The notes below the pieces were generated by a model. That model was not told the origin of the DNA and searched no databases. It worked only from the letters and a program-made list of their open reading frames with translations. 64,000 bases of DNA. It comes from Algibacillus agarilyticus (lineage in GTDB: Bacteria > Pseudomonadota > Gammaproteobacteria > Enterobacterales > Alteromonadaceae). This document shows positions 17,065 through 26,937 of this stretch, one piece after another. Position numbers and translations under genes: made by a program. The first letter of the stretch is position 1. Each line of letters begins with the position of its first letter. Location of the stretch: contig NZ_QMED01000003.1 in assembly GCF_003286125.1 (NCBI RefSeq), positions 1-64,000 of the forward strand. The letters are read 5' to 3'.

Positions 17065-18639
17065 ATGGACCTAACAGTGAATTCATCACGTTTTTTATAT
17101 TTTTTAACCATTATCGTCGCCTGCTATACGTTGCGTGTTAATGCCAATGAACGCTGGTTTGAAGTTGAATTAGTTATTTTTTCTCATGATAACGACACTG
17201 AACAACTGAGTGAAAAATTTCCAGATACGGCAAATATTATTGATGTTAATAAAGCAAGGGATTTAATTTCATCTCGTTTTCCGCAATCGGGTGCAGAAGC
17301 GTTAGCTTTGCTTCCCCAATGCGACGCATTAGTTGCCAAAGACAAAGCGCAAGCAACCCCTTTTCAATATTTTACGGCACCTGACATATTAATAGATGAT
17401 ACCTATGAGTTAGACGCTCAACTCACTTCTATGATTGAACAAGGCAATAAACCTGGGGTATTTGGTGATGATGCCTCATTCATAACCACAGATGAGAGGA
17501 CTAATGAAAGTCGTCAAGAGAATCCTGATGTAAACACGGCTAACCAAACTAAAATAATAACTCAGCCAAATAATGAACTGAACTCGTCTATTGCATTAGA
17601 TAACACGGGCCAAGAAAGTGTAATAACGACAGAATTAACAAATGCAGAAACAGTAAATGAAAGCAAAAATTTATTTCAAACCGTATCGTTATTAAATAAA
17701 GCGGCTTGGCAAACAGGTGGCGTATTAAATCATTGCAAACAAACCTTTCCATCATCAATATTTACAGAAGGTAAAATCTTAAACGAGATACAAAACAAAA
17801 TTTATTGGTCTGATATCCCTTTAAGATTATCGGCAATCGAAAATGTATATAACAGACAGCCTTATTTAATCAGTGATGCCTCGTTACACTTCCGTAAAGA
17901 AGTTCAAAAGTTAATGTGGCGGAATGATATAAAACCATTATTACACTTCGGCTGGCGTCAACCCGTTAAATCAGAAAGAAGAGAAAAACCTTGGCGCATA
18001 TTTACCGGCAAAAACTATTCACGTGAATATCAATATTCAGGTGAACCCGTAGTCGATGGATCAGCTGAAAATCAATTAACAACTCAAGTAGCCACGTTAA
18101 ATGATGCACCATTAAATACCGAATTAAGCCCAGATGAAAATTTAAGCTTAGAACATCACAGCGTCGTGAGTAATATTCAAAATTTGTTAGGCAAAATAGA
18201 TCAAGGCGAATGGCAAGTAGAAAAAGCGCAATGGCAAGATAAAGTAGAAAAGTGGCAAGCAAAACAACTTTCAGATTCAATGCCAGAGCAAGTATGGGAA
18301 TTCGATGGTTTATTTAAAATATACTTGCGCCATTACCTCTACATAGAAACCGAATTCAATGTGAGAAAAGTCGGTAAACATCCATTACAATTGGCTTTGC
18401 AAGAGGAAGTTAATCAACATCACGAGAAAAATAACCAACTTAATTTACCTATTGAAGTTGGCTATAACGAAGATGTGAATGCCCGCAAAGCGGCCTTACC
18501 TGATTCTTACTTATACGCCTATCCATTTAAGCAAAATAGACGTATTCGCAGCGGTGAAATACATTATTTTGATCACCCTTTGATGGGAATTATGATGCAA
18601 GTGAGAAAATACACGCCACCTGTAGCACCTAAAGAATAG
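17065..18639 (+). CDS. csiV: CsiV-like cell-division/peptidoglycan-associated protein
   Basis: CsiV is a periplasmic SPOR-interacting protein first described in Vibrio cholerae, needed for LpoA/PBP1A function. This 524-residue protein has an N-terminal signal segment (to about residue 28), then the family opening RWFEVELVIFSHDND. It has a long polar, low-complexity middle (~residues 130-200) and a C-terminal HPLMGIMMQVRKYTPP motif. No strong ribosome site precedes the ATG, 14 nt after the mfd stop, so translation may be coupled. Longer than the V. cholerae protein because of the polar linker. Confidence 0.83.
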   Translation: MDLTVNSSRFLYFLTIIVACYTLRVNANERWFEVELVIFSHDNDTEQLSEKFPDTANIIDVNKARDLISSRFPQSGAEALALLPQCDALVAKDKAQATPFQYFTAPDILIDDTYELDAQLTSMIEQGNKPGVFGDDASFITTDERTNESRQENPDVNTANQTKIITQPNNELNSSIALDNTGQESVITTELTNAETVNESKNLFQTVSLLNKAAWQTGGVLNHCKQTFPSSIFTEGKILNEIQNKIYWSDIPLRLSAIENVYNRQPYLISDASLHFRKEVQKLMWRNDIKPLLHFGWRQPVKSERREKPWRIFTGKNYSREYQYSGEPVVDGSAENQLTTQVATLNDAPLNTELSPDENLSLEHHSVVSNIQNLLGKIDQGEWQVEKAQWQDKVEKWQAKQLSDSMPEQVWEFDGLFKIYLRHYLYIETEFNVRKVGKHPLQLALQEEVNQHHEKNNQLNLPIEVGYNEDVNARKAALPDSYLYAYPFKQNRRIRSGEIHYFDHPLMGIMMQVRKYTPPVAPKE

Positions 18640-18692
18640 TGCAAATACAAGTAGAATATCAGTTAAGACAAATTATATTATTTGATGGACGT

Positions 18693-18734
18693 AGCCAGAA
18701 TCAAAGTAAACAAAACAAAAATTTGATTCTGGCT
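18693..18734 (+). terminator. Hairpin downstream of csiV
   Basis: AGCCAGAATCAAA (18693-18705) pairs perfectly with TTTGATTCTGGCT (18722-18734) around a 16-nt A-rich loop. It lies between the convergent csiV and pgpA genes. The T-tract is weak, so termination is probable but unproven. The rest of 18640-18898 shows no gene. Confidence 0.5.
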
Positions 18735-18898
18735 TGTTAAAAACAAATAAGTGATTGATGGATTAGATTGCACAAAATTAATACATCTAATAAGTTTTGA
18801 CTGGCTTTACTCAGCTAAATATGACACAAGATTATTAAACTGATGAATGATAGCCAATCTATAGTCAGCAAGGTAATTTAAAGTTTAATCGTTACCTA

Positions 18899-19384
18899 TT
18901 AACTTGTCATTAATAGGTTCACACCATACAAACACAGCAACGACATAAAACCAGCTAATATATCATCCAGCATAATACCAAACCCACCGTGTACCTTTTG
19001 GTCGACCCACTTTATTGGCCAAGGCTTTAAAATATCAAAAAAACGAAACAACACAAAACCAATAATGATATTTTGCCAAGTCAACGGTATATACCAAAAT
19101 GTAATCATTAACCCCACCACTTCGTCCCAAACAATGGCAGGGTGATCATGTGTATTTAATGCTTTAGCCGTGTAGCCACAAAAATAACAGCCTATCACAG
19201 CAAAAAATACGGTTAATATGCTGTAACCTATATCGCCTAACAAACTCGCAAGAATAACTACAGGGATAGCCGCTAGCGTGCCAAAAGTACCGGGGGCAAA
19301 AGGTGCAAGTCCACTGCCAAAACCTAACGAAAGAAAATGAATGGGGTTTAATAAATTTAACTTTTTTAGTTCAGGTTTAATCAT
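18899..19384 (-). CDS. pgpA: Phosphatidylglycerophosphatase A
   Basis: Membrane enzyme that dephosphorylates phosphatidylglycerol phosphate in phospholipid synthesis. The 161 residues match family length. Conserved features are GSGLAPFAPGTFGTLAAIP near the N-terminus, DEVVGLMITFW centrally, and FRFFDILKPWPI with the acidic LDDILAG near the end. Several hydrophobic helices are present. It lies 110 nt downstream of thiI, not next to thiL as in E. coli. Confidence 0.95.
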   Translation of the reverse strand: MIKPELKKLNLLNPIHFLSLGFGSGLAPFAPGTFGTLAAIPVVILASLLGDIGYSILTVFFAVIGCYFCGYTAKALNTHDHPAIVWDEVVGLMITFWYIPLTWQNIIIGFVLFRFFDILKPWPIKWVDQKVHGGFGIMLDDILAGFMSLLCLYGVNLLMTS

Positions 19385-19404
19385 TATTTATCGTTATTAT
19401 TAGC

Positions 19405-19436
19405 ATAGCTAGCCTAAGATGGATCAGGCTAGCTAT
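19405..19436 (-). terminator. Hairpin between thiI and pgpA
   Basis: ATAGCTAGCCT (19405-19415) pairs perfectly with AGGCTAGCTAT (19426-19436), leaving a 10-nt loop. There is no clear U-tract on the minus strand, so it may be a partial terminator or an mRNA-processing structure between thiI and pgpA. Confidence 0.45.
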
Positions 19437-19494
19437 ATTAGATTAAGTTAATCAGCAATATTTAAATCGTTAATATTCTTTTACCGTTGAATAT

Positions 19495-20958
19495 CTACTT
19501 TAAATAAAACACGCTGACATTTTTGTATCCTGCTTCATGTAATAAGAGAGCTTGCAGTTTACTCATTACACCTTTTTTACAATAGAGTAAAAATTCACTT
19601 TCAGGTGGTTTGGTTTTAGCAAATTCTGCAAATTTAGTGGCTAATTTATAAAATGGAATGTGAGTGATGTCAGCATCATCAATCTCTAACGGTTCACTGT
19701 CTTCTTCATCAGGTGATCGAATATCAATAATGACAGATTGTGTGTTTAATTCGCTGACAGCCTCTACTTGCCCTACTTCAGCGTCTGCTTCTTCTTTTAA
19801 ATCTTTAATGTCATAAACAACACAATCACTAACAACTTGATCGATTAAAGCCATATTAAAGTTGTTTTCGGTGGCTTCAACTTTTGCTAAAGGTGCTGCA
19901 ACATTGGGTTTTTGCGAAATAACACCACAGAATTCAGGCATGGTTTTAGCAAAATCTTCAGTACCAATAACACGAGCCGTGTCAATGATATCTTGTTTAT
20001 CTAAATGTATGAGCGGTCTGATCACCAACGTCTCAATCGACCGATCAATAACATTTAAATTGGTTACGGTTTGGCTTGAAACTTGACCTAAACTTTCACC
20101 GGTTACTAACGCTTTGATATTAAACTTATTAGCCACTTGTTCAGCCGCACGTAACATCATTCGTTTTAACACAACACCCATTAAACCTGAACTGGTGTTT
20201 TCTAAAATTTCAGCAACAATGGGTTGAAAATCAACAGCAATAAACTTAACTCTATGTGAGGCACCAAATTTATCCCATATATAATAGGCAACTTGCTTAA
20301 CACCAATCTCATGTTCACGGCCACCTAAATTAAAAAATAAATAATGAGTACGTGAGCCTTTTCTGATCATGTAATAACTAGACACACCAGAGTCAAAACC
20401 ACCCGAGATAAGTGAAAGTGTATCTTCTTGTGTCGCAATAGGAAAACCACCTAAGCCTTTAAACTTACGCGCAATAATTAATAATTTATCATCATTAATT
20501 TCAAGGTTGACCGTAACATCAGCATTTTTTAATTTAACTTTGGCTGACTCAACCGATTGATTAAGCGCACCACCAAGGTATCGCTCAAGATCTAAAGATG
20601 AAAATTCGTGTTTACCACGACGTTTTACATTAACTCGGAATGTTTTATTGACAATAAGTGGTTGATAGGTAGGAAGCACTTGATCACAAATATCATCAAA
20701 ATCCGTATAGTCAGATTCCAATACTTGATTAAATTGAGCAATACCCGGCGTACTGGCTAATATATCAATACACGCATCTAAATGTGTTTCTGAAACTCTG
20801 ACTTGCAAAAAATCCCAATTACGTTGAACTTTTGCACTTTCGTCAACTCGGCGTAAAACATTCTTTATATTACTTTCTAGAATTTTAATAAAACGTTTAC
20901 GAACAGAATTACTTTTTACTGCAATTTCAGAATGAAATTTTACGATGAATTTAACCAT
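19495..20958 (-). CDS. thiI: tRNA 4-thiouridine synthase / thiamine sulfur carrier
   Basis: Makes s4U8 in tRNA and contributes sulfur to the thiamine thiazole. Domains in order: ferredoxin-like and THUMP RNA-binding region (~1-165), PP-loop adenylation domain with SGGFDSG at 185-191, then a C-terminal rhodanese domain. Both redox cysteines are visible: one in MPEFCGVISQKP and one in FLLYCKKGVMS (about Cys460). Length 487 matches the rhodanese-bearing E. coli form. It stands between rpoS and pgpA. Confidence 0.97.
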   Translation of the reverse strand: MVKFIVKFHSEIAVKSNSVRKRFIKILESNIKNVLRRVDESAKVQRNWDFLQVRVSETHLDACIDILASTPGIAQFNQVLESDYTDFDDICDQVLPTYQPLIVNKTFRVNVKRRGKHEFSSLDLERYLGGALNQSVESAKVKLKNADVTVNLEINDDKLLIIARKFKGLGGFPIATQEDTLSLISGGFDSGVSSYYMIRKGSRTHYLFFNLGGREHEIGVKQVAYYIWDKFGASHRVKFIAVDFQPIVAEILENTSSGLMGVVLKRMMLRAAEQVANKFNIKALVTGESLGQVSSQTVTNLNVIDRSIETLVIRPLIHLDKQDIIDTARVIGTEDFAKTMPEFCGVISQKPNVAAPLAKVEATENNFNMALIDQVVSDCVVYDIKDLKEEADAEVGQVEAVSELNTQSVIIDIRSPDEEDSEPLEIDDADITHIPFYKLATKFAEFAKTKPPESEFLLYCKKGVMSKLQALLLHEAGYKNVSVFYLK

Positions 20959-21041
20959 GAGAGTCTCAAAAAAGCTTAGAAAATGGTGGCGGATTATACA
21001 TGAAGGCGTGGTGGTTTAAAAATTTTAGGTTAATAAAACGA

Positions 21042-21075
21042 AAAAAGGTGAGTAATTTATATTACTCACCTTTTT
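21042..21075 (-). terminator. Strong intrinsic terminator after rpoS
   Basis: AAAAAGGTGAGTAAT (21042-21056) pairs perfectly with ATTACTCACCTTTTT (21061-21075) with a TTAT loop. On the minus strand it ends in a run of Ts, 20 nt past the rpoS stop. The flanking A and T runs also allow function on the other strand. Confidence 0.8.
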
Positions 21076-21094
21076 GTTAGATGGTTAAAATCGA

Positions 21095-22081
21095 TTATTG
21101 TTCTATTTCAAACAACGATTCTATCGATAAACCTTCGTGTGTTAATACATCACGTAAACGTTTTAATGCTTCAACTTGAATTTGGCGAACTCGTTCACGT
21201 GTTAAACCTATTTCTTTACCTACATCTTCTAGTGTAGAGGCTTCATAGCCCAGTAAACCAAAACGACGAGCAAGTACCTCACGTTGCTTAGGGTTTAACT
21301 CTTCTAACCAATGGACAATGCTGTGTTTGATATCATCATCTTGTAAGTTGTTTTCAGGACCTGAGCTATTTTCATCAGCGATAATGTCAAGTAACGCTTT
21401 TTCTGAGTCACCACCTATGGGTGTATCAACTGATGTAATTTTTTCATTTAAGCGTAGCATTTTACTTACATCAGACGGACTCTTGTCTAACATTTCAGCT
21501 ATTTCTTCTGCCGTTGGCTCATGATCTAATTTTTGAGCTAATTCACGTGAAGCGCGTAAATACACATTTAATTCTTTAACAACATGGATTGGTAAACGAA
21601 TGGTGCGGGTTTGATTCATGATTGCGCGTTCAATCGTTTGTCGGATCCACCAAGTTGCATAAGTAGAAAAACGAAAGCCACGTTCAGGATCAAATTTTTC
21701 TACCGCTCGAATTAGGCCAAGGTTGCCTTCTTCAATTAGATCAAGCAAAGCTAATCCACGGTTATTATAACGGCGGGCTATTTTTACCACTAAACGTAAA
21801 TTACTTTCAATCATACGCTTGCGGCTTGCATCACACCCTTTAAGGGCTTTACGTGCAAAAAAGACTTCTTCTTCTGCCGATAATAAAGGCGAGAAACCAA
21901 TTTCACCTAAATAAAGCTGAGTGGCATCAAGTGTTTTTGTAAATTCTTCTTGGGTTAAGGTTTCTTCTTTAGATGATTTTTTAGTTGATTTAGGGGCTTT
22001 TTCTTCCAACTCGATAACATCATCGATTTCCATATCAACAATTGGTGTGTTGTCTGTTTCAGTATTTTGTGTACGACTCAT
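21095..22081 (-). CDS. rpoS: RNA polymerase sigma factor RpoS (sigma-38)
   Basis: General stress and stationary-phase sigma factor. Region 1.2 contains [20 protein letters not shown]. Region 2 has [21 protein letters not shown] and the -10-reading segment [18 protein letters not shown]. Region 4.2 has [20 protein letters not shown]. The 328-residue form starts at ATG 22081 with GGAG 6 nt upstream; a TTG at 22093 is rejected. An acidic/lysine-rich N-terminal stretch precedes region 1.2. It follows nlpD by 153 nt; in relatives the main promoter lies inside nlpD, and the leader here carries a strong hairpin. Confidence 0.98.
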   Translation of the reverse strand: MSRTQNTETDNTPIVDMEIDDVIELEEKAPKSTKKSSKEETLTQEEFTKTLDATQLYLGEIGFSPLLSAEEEVFFARKALKGCDASRKRMIESNLRLVVKIARRYNNRGLALLDLIEEGNLGLIRAVEKFDPERGFRFSTYATWWIRQTIERAIMNQTRTIRLPIHVVKELNVYLRASRELAQKLDHEPTAEEIAEMLDKSPSDVSKMLRLNEKITSVDTPIGGDSEKALLDIIADENSSGPENNLQDDDIKHSIVHWLEELNPKQREVLARRFGLLGYEASTLEDVGKEIGLTRERVRQIQVEALKRLRDVLTHEGLSIESLFEIEQ

Positions 22082-22110
22082 ATGTTTCTCCAACTCAACA
22101 AATAATTATT

Positions 22111-22140
22111 CGTTTTTAAACCATGGTTGGTTTAAAAACG
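22111..22140 (-). promoter_or_regulatory. Perfect hairpin in the rpoS leader
   Basis: CGTTTTTAAACCA (22111-22123) pairs perfectly with TGGTTTAAAAACG (22128-22140) around a 4-nt loop. It lies 30 nt upstream of the rpoS start and 95 nt after nlpD. With no long U-tract it looks like a leader structure that may set rpoS readthrough, mRNA stability or translation. Confidence 0.55.
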
Positions 22141-22234
22141 TATTCCATTTATCGTTACACTCTAAAGCACTATGGTTTAAGCAATTCAATGGTGACATTA
22201 TTTTCACCTGGCGCATTTAAAGCTTTACCTAAAG

Positions 22235-23077
22235 TTACCGCTTTCTAGGTAAATATTTGAGTGGGTCCACAGTGTTACCTTTGTACCGCACCTCAAAATG
22301 TAACTTAACCTTATCGCTATCGCTCTTTCCCATTTCAGCAATTTGCTGCCCTGCTTTTACCCATTGCTGCTCTTTAATTAACAAACGGTTATTGTGGGCA
22401 TATGCACTCAAATAATCTTCATTATGTTTAATAATTATAAGATTACCGTAACCTCTCAAAGCGTTACCTGCATATACGACTTTACCATTTGCGGCAGCGT
22501 ATATTGGGTTTCCTTTTTTGCCACTAATATCTAAACCTTTATTACCGAATTCTGCAGTTGAGAATCGAGTTAAAATTTTACCACTAGTTGGCCATTGCCA
22601 TATTATATTTTTATTATTATCTCGTGAAGGTGTTAACTTTTTATTAACAATTTCAGTATTTACAACATACTCTTGTCTTAACGGCTTAGCAACCGTTACA
22701 GTCGACTTTTTATTAGATCTTTTAGGTATTTGAGGCGTTTTTTTATGCTTTTTTGTTTTATTAATACTAACCGGTGTTTTAGATAACAGAATAACTTGGT
22801 CAGGAAATAAAGTATAAGGCGGGTTTATGTTATTAAGTTTGGCGAGTTCTCTAAAATCCGTACCGGCTCTAAAGGCAATAGAATAAAGGGTTTCACCTTT
22901 TTTGACTCTGTATTTCTGCTGTTTTAGGGTGTTCGCTTTGAAGTCATGTATTGACGTACCTCGGTATACGCTTGTCACAGGTGCGGGTTCAGAGCGTTGT
23001 GCACAAGACAACAGAATACTGCTTAACAAAAGCACTATTACTATTTTAAAAGTTATAATATTCTCTGAATTCGGCAT
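22235..23077 (-). CDS. nlpD: Murein hydrolase activator NlpD
   Basis: Lipoprotein that activates the amidase AmiC at the septum. The lipobox ILLSC places the acylated Cys at residue 25. A LysM domain follows (~56-99, KYRVKKGETLYSIAFRAG), then a basic linker, then an M23/LytM domain. The zinc site is degenerate: GNKGLDI replaces the usual metal-binding His, and KLHFEVR replaces HLHFEVR. That matches a non-catalytic activator. The gene is 12 nt downstream of the DUF368 gene and upstream of rpoS. Confidence 0.95.
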   Translation of the reverse strand: MPNSENIITFKIVIVLLLSSILLSCAQRSEPAPVTSVYRGTSIHDFKANTLKQQKYRVKKGETLYSIAFRAGTDFRELAKLNNINPPYTLFPDQVILLSKTPVSINKTKKHKKTPQIPKRSNKKSTVTVAKPLRQEYVVNTEIVNKKLTPSRDNNKNIIWQWPTSGKILTRFSTAEFGNKGLDISGKKGNPIYAAANGKVVYAGNALRGYGNLIIIKHNEDYLSAYAHNNRLLIKEQQWVKAGQQIAEMGKSDSDKVKLHFEVRYKGNTVDPLKYLPRKR

Positions 23078-23089
23078 TATAGCTTGTAA

Positions 23090-24031
23090 TTAATTTTGTT
23101 TGAATTTTGTTGCTAAAAATTCTAAACCAATAACTAATGCAATACCCGATAAACAAACAATAACAGCTAAAGTAAGTTGGGGGTTCACTTGGGTGAGCAT
23201 TTCAAAATCATTAGGGTTAACGTTAGCTCTAATTAAAGGTAGCTCATCGCCATGCCGGTTGATATAAGTTGACACTGTTTGCTTCCATGGCCAAGTGACA
23301 TTTAAAGAACCAATCAAAAAACCAATTAATACGGCAATCGTTGTTTGCTCATACTTAGCTAAAAGCCAAGATAAAAAGCGAGAAAACACCAGCAAACCAC
23401 ATATACAGCCGCCACCAAAACTAGCTAATGCAATAATATCGATGGATTTAATTGCGTCTAAAAAGACAGGATAAAGTCCCATCAGTAATAATATAAAGCT
23501 ACCTGAGATCCCGGGTAAAATCATGGCACATATTGCAATAAAGCCACCTAAGAATAAAAACCAGCCGTCTGAGGGTAATTGTGCGGGTGTAGATACTGAA
23601 ATAAAGTAAACAATGATAATCCCCAACAACATGCTTAAATATTGTTTAATCTGCCATTTAGGTTGTTGGTTAAATAACAAACGAATGGACGCAATGATCA
23701 AGCCGGAGAAAAAAGCCCAGACGAGGATGGGATGGTGCGCTAATGCAAATGAGATAAGCGAAGCAAATGTTTTAAGGCTTAATAGTATGCCACCAAATAC
23801 CGCTAGTAAAAAATTGCCATTGATATGTTGCCAGGTTGCTTTGATACCTTGCTTAAAAAGCATTGGGATAATGCTCGGGCCAAGCTTTTTTAATGAACCT
23901 AATAATTCATCATAAATACCCGTTACAAACGCAACGGTGCCACCTGAAACCCCAGGTACAACATCGGCAGCGCCCATCGCTAAACCTTTTGTGGTTAATA
24001 ATGCATAGTCTTTAATATTTCGCTGTTTCAT
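23090..24031 (-). CDS. DUF368 family, PopT-like undecaprenyl phosphate translocase
   Basis: A 313-residue inner-membrane protein with about nine hydrophobic segments. It shows the paired DUF368 signatures GAADVVPGVSGGT at 21-33 and ILPGISGSF in the second half, an internal inverted repeat. DUF368 members (PopT) have been shown to flip undecaprenyl phosphate back to the cytoplasmic face for envelope synthesis. It sits between pcm (10 nt away) and nlpD (12 nt away). That places a lipid-carrier recycling protein inside a cell-wall/stress operon. Confidence 0.88.
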   Translation of the reverse strand: MKQRNIKDYALLTTKGLAMGAADVVPGVSGGTVAFVTGIYDELLGSLKKLGPSIIPMLFKQGIKATWQHINGNFLLAVFGGILLSLKTFASLISFALAHHPILVWAFFSGLIIASIRLLFNQQPKWQIKQYLSMLLGIIIVYFISVSTPAQLPSDGWFLFLGGFIAICAMILPGISGSFILLLMGLYPVFLDAIKSIDIIALASFGGGCICGLLVFSRFLSWLLAKYEQTTIAVLIGFLIGSLNVTWPWKQTVSTYINRHGDELPLIRANVNPNDFEMLTQVNPQLTLAVIVCLSGIALVIGLEFLATKFKQN

Positions 24032-24041
24032 AAATAATCCA

Positions 24042-24671
24042 TTATTCTATATCGCCCGGCACTAAAGGGACGAACTTAACATTAGCCACGTTATCAACGG
24101 TAAATTTATCACCTTGACGTTTGATAACTTGTAATACTTGAGAGTCGGTTCCAACGGGGATCACCAGAACACCGCCATCTGTTAATTGCGCTAATAGCTT
24201 TTCTGGCACTGAGGCAGCGGCGGCGGTAACAATTATCGCGGTGAACGGTGCTTTCGAAGCCCACCCTTTCCAACCATCACCATGCTTCATAGACACATTA
24301 TGCAAATCAATTTGCTGTAATTTTCTTCTCGCTTGAAATTGTAACGATTTAATACGTTCAACAGAATAAACATGCTCATATATTTTTGCTAGGATCGCGG
24401 TTTGGTAGCCTGATCCCGTGCCAATTTCTAGCACGCTACCCGTTATATTATGCTCTCGTAAAATTTCAGTCATACGCGCAACAACAACGGGTTGTGAAAT
24501 CGTTTGCCCTTTACCAATAGGTAAAGCGGTGTTCTCATAAGCTTTATGCCCTAAAGCGGCTTCAACAAATAGTTGTCTGGGGGTATTGGCAACAGCCTGC
24601 AGAACCACAGGGTCTTTAATACCTTCTTGTTGTAATAAGGCACTTAACTGTTGCCCGTTTCTAGTATTCAT
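24042..24671 (-). CDS. pcm: Protein-L-isoaspartate O-methyltransferase
   Basis: Repairs isoaspartyl residues in aged proteins using S-adenosylmethionine. The 209-residue enzyme keeps the family core [20 protein letters not shown], the SAM-binding [15 protein letters not shown], and the post-II region HGDGWKGW. It ends [12 protein letters not shown] as in E. coli. The gene lies 13 nt after surE, in the conserved surE-pcm-nlpD-rpoS order. Confidence 0.97.
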   Translation of the reverse strand: MNTRNGQQLSALLQQEGIKDPVVLQAVANTPRQLFVEAALGHKAYENTALPIGKGQTISQPVVVARMTEILREHNITGSVLEIGTGSGYQTAILAKIYEHVYSVERIKSLQFQARRKLQQIDLHNVSMKHGDGWKGWASKAPFTAIIVTAAAASVPEKLLAQLTDGGVLVIPVGTDSQVLQVIKRQGDKFTVDNVANVKFVPLVPGDIE

Positions 24672-24684
24672 ATTTTATATATTT

Positions 24685-25431
24685 TTATTTAGTGATTGTT
24701 AAAGCCCAATCATTCAGTAATGGAAGGCTAGTGTAAGCTGTCATATCAACGGACAACGGGGTTACCGAAACATACCCTGATTTTACCGCAGCAAAATCCG
24801 TTGTATCATCTTCTTCTTGTTCTGGGCCTTGAGGGCCATACCAGTATATATCACGTCCATATGGGTCTTGAGATTTTGTCATACTTGTTGCTCTGTGTCT
24901 TGAGCCACAACGGGTAATTTTATACCCTTTTAATTGGTCAAATGGAATATCAGGCACGTTTATATTCAAAATTTGTTTAGCGCTTAACTGTAGGTTAGGT
25001 AATTGATTTATCAGATTTTTAATGACCAGTGCCGCCGTTTTAAAATGTGTTGTACCCACTAGTGACACCGCAATAGCCGTATGCCCCATATGTCGACCTT
25101 CCATTGCAGCGGCGACAGTACCCGAATACACCACGTCATCGCCTAAATTGGGACCATGATTAATGCCTGCAATTACCAATTCGGGCTCAGGTTGCATAAC
25201 TTGATTAATCCCCACATGAACACAGTCAGTGGGTGTACCGTTGACCGAGTAAAAACCATTCTGCAGTGATTGAACCCGCAACGGATTAACCAAGGTTAAA
25301 CTGTTACTCGCTCCACTGCAGTTACGATCAGGTGCTATTACGGTTAAAGCATGTTCGTTTTTTAATGTGTCGTAAAGCGTACTCATTCCGAGTGCATGCA
25401 CGCCGTCATCATTACTCAGCAATATGTTCAT
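24685..25431 (-). CDS. surE: 5'/3'-nucleotidase SurE
   Basis: Metal-dependent survival protein that hydrolyses nucleoside monophosphates and short polyphosphates. Starts [15 protein letters not shown] with the metal-binding DD at 8-9, and retains GTPTDCVHVGI and INHGPNLGDDVVYSGT. From ATG 25431 it is 248 residues; an ATG at 25443 lies deeper in truD and lacks a ribosome site. It overlaps the end of truD by 20 bp, so translation is probably coupled. Confidence 0.96.
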   Translation of the reverse strand: MNILLSNDDGVHALGMSTLYDTLKNEHALTVIAPDRNCSGASNSLTLVNPLRVQSLQNGFYSVNGTPTDCVHVGINQVMQPEPELVIAGINHGPNLGDDVVYSGTVAAAMEGRHMGHTAIAVSLVGTTHFKTAALVIKNLINQLPNLQLSAKQILNINVPDIPFDQLKGYKITRCGSRHRATSMTKSQDPYGRDIYWYGPQGPEQEEDDTTDFAAVKSGYVSVTPLSVDMTAYTSLPLLNDWALTITK

Positions 25432-26458
25432 GTTTACTACCATCGGTATAATTTATGATTTCACGCAACACCGCAGTGGCAAAACAGCCAGTAGGTAAAT
25501 CAAACTGCAACTCGATTGTTTGCTTACTATATTGATATGAAATATCGGGTAAGTGTAAATTAATACTGCGCCTTTCTTGCTTCATGCGTACGCTGCACAA
25601 ACCTTGTGCTAATGCTTCATGCTCATTAGCTACCGCTTGCTCTATATCAGCGATTTTATCAAAGCTCTTTAAGTCACCCTCCCCCCACAGTGCAGCACTT
25701 ATTTGTATATCGTGAGTTGAATAGCGCTTTAAAAGTTCATCCGTTAACGCAGGTTCAACAAAAATTGAGTTAGAACCGGATAAAATAAATACATCACCGA
25801 CACACGGCTTAAACAATTCAGCATCAATCCGTTTTTTGATCATCTGATTAAATAAAAATGAACGAGCAGAAGATAAATAAATGCCACGTTTCTTTTTATC
25901 TTTGACTTTAAATTTACCCGCAAACAAATCTAATGCTTTTTGTATATTGGCACCATGACGACCGAAACGCTGCTCACCAAAGTAATTAGGGACCCCCATT
26001 GTTTTAATTTGGTTAATTCGTTCATCTAATTGATTGACTTGTTCACTTGTCAATTGTGGCGTTTTAATTTTTAAGATAAATCGATTAGCTTTATGAGTAC
26101 CGGTTTTTAATTTTCGGTCGTGTCGTGTTACCAATAAAATCTGAGTATTATCAATTTTTATATTTTTGGGGATTGGCTTTTTTATCGGGTAAGGTAGAGA
26201 AAGCCATTGGCGAGTGCAGGCATGCCTGTCTTTCATCCCTGATGTGGCCACTTCTCGCGGTTGAACGCCTAAAATTTTAGCTAATTGATTGGCAACAAAT
26301 TGAGTATTCTCACCCTTTTTTTCAATATAAACCCATAAGTGTTCACCTTGACCCGAAGGTTGAAAGCCCAAAATTTCTTCAACATAAAAATCGTCATTAC
26401 AGCTGCGGATCACACCTTCTATTGTCGGTGCGCCGTATAAATAGGGTAAATCTAACAT
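25412..26458 (-). CDS. truD: tRNA pseudouridine(13) synthase TruD
   Basis: Forms pseudouridine at position 13 of tRNA-Glu. The catalytic Asp lies in [15 protein letters not shown]. The TruD-specific insertion region includes [16 protein letters not shown]. At 348 residues it is the usual length. It overlaps ispF by 7 bp upstream and surE by 20 bp downstream, part of a tightly packed operon. Confidence 0.97.
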   Translation of the reverse strand: MLDLPYLYGAPTIEGVIRSCNDDFYVEEILGFQPSGQGEHLWVYIEKKGENTQFVANQLAKILGVQPREVATSGMKDRHACTRQWLSLPYPIKKPIPKNIKIDNTQILLVTRHDRKLKTGTHKANRFILKIKTPQLTSEQVNQLDERINQIKTMGVPNYFGEQRFGRHGANIQKALDLFAGKFKVKDKKKRGIYLSSARSFLFNQMIKKRIDAELFKPCVGDVFILSGSNSIFVEPALTDELLKRYSTHDIQISAALWGEGDLKSFDKIADIEQAVANEHEALAQGLCSVRMKQERRSINLHLPDISYQYSKQTIELQFDLPTGCFATAVLREIINYTDGSKHEHIAE

Positions 26459-26937
26459 TCACTTTTCTCTAGTAGCACGACCGCTTCAACTGCGATCCCT
26501 TCTTTACGTCCGGTAAAACCTAACTTTTCAGTCGTTGTCGCTTTCACATTAACTTGATCTTTATCGGCCGTTAAATCACTGGCTAATATGGCACGCATGG
26601 ATTCAATATGCGGGGCCATTAGGGGTGCTTGCGCAATAATAGTCACATCCGCATTACCTAATTTATAACCTTTGGCTGAAACTAATGACCAAACATGGCG
26701 CAATAAGATACGCGAGTCGATATTCTCATAATCGGCATCTGTGTCAGGAAAATGTTGACCAATATCGCCCATGGCTAACGCACCTAATATAGCGTCACAC
26801 AATGCATGTATTGCCACATCGCCATCAGAATGAGCGACAAACCCTTTATCGTACGGTATTTTAATACCGCCTAATACAATTGGGCCTTCACCGCCAAATT
26901 TATGCACGTCAAAACCGTGCCCTATTCTTAAATTCAT
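26452..26937 (-). CDS. ispF: 2-C-methyl-D-erythritol 2,4-cyclodiphosphate synthase
   Basis: Fifth step of the MEP isoprenoid pathway. The 161-residue protein has the zinc ligands in [10 protein letters not shown] and [16 protein letters not shown], the [11 protein letters not shown] loop, and the C-terminal [15 protein letters not shown]. Its start overlaps the ispD stop by 4 bp (ATGA). The two consecutive pathway enzymes are translationally coupled. Confidence 0.98.
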   Translation of the reverse strand: MNLRIGHGFDVHKFGGEGPIVLGGIKIPYDKGFVAHSDGDVAIHALCDAILGALAMGDIGQHFPDTDADYENIDSRILLRHVWSLVSAKGYKLGNADVTIIAQAPLMAPHIESMRAILASDLTADKDQVNVKATTTEKLGFTGRKEGIAVEAVVLLEKSEC

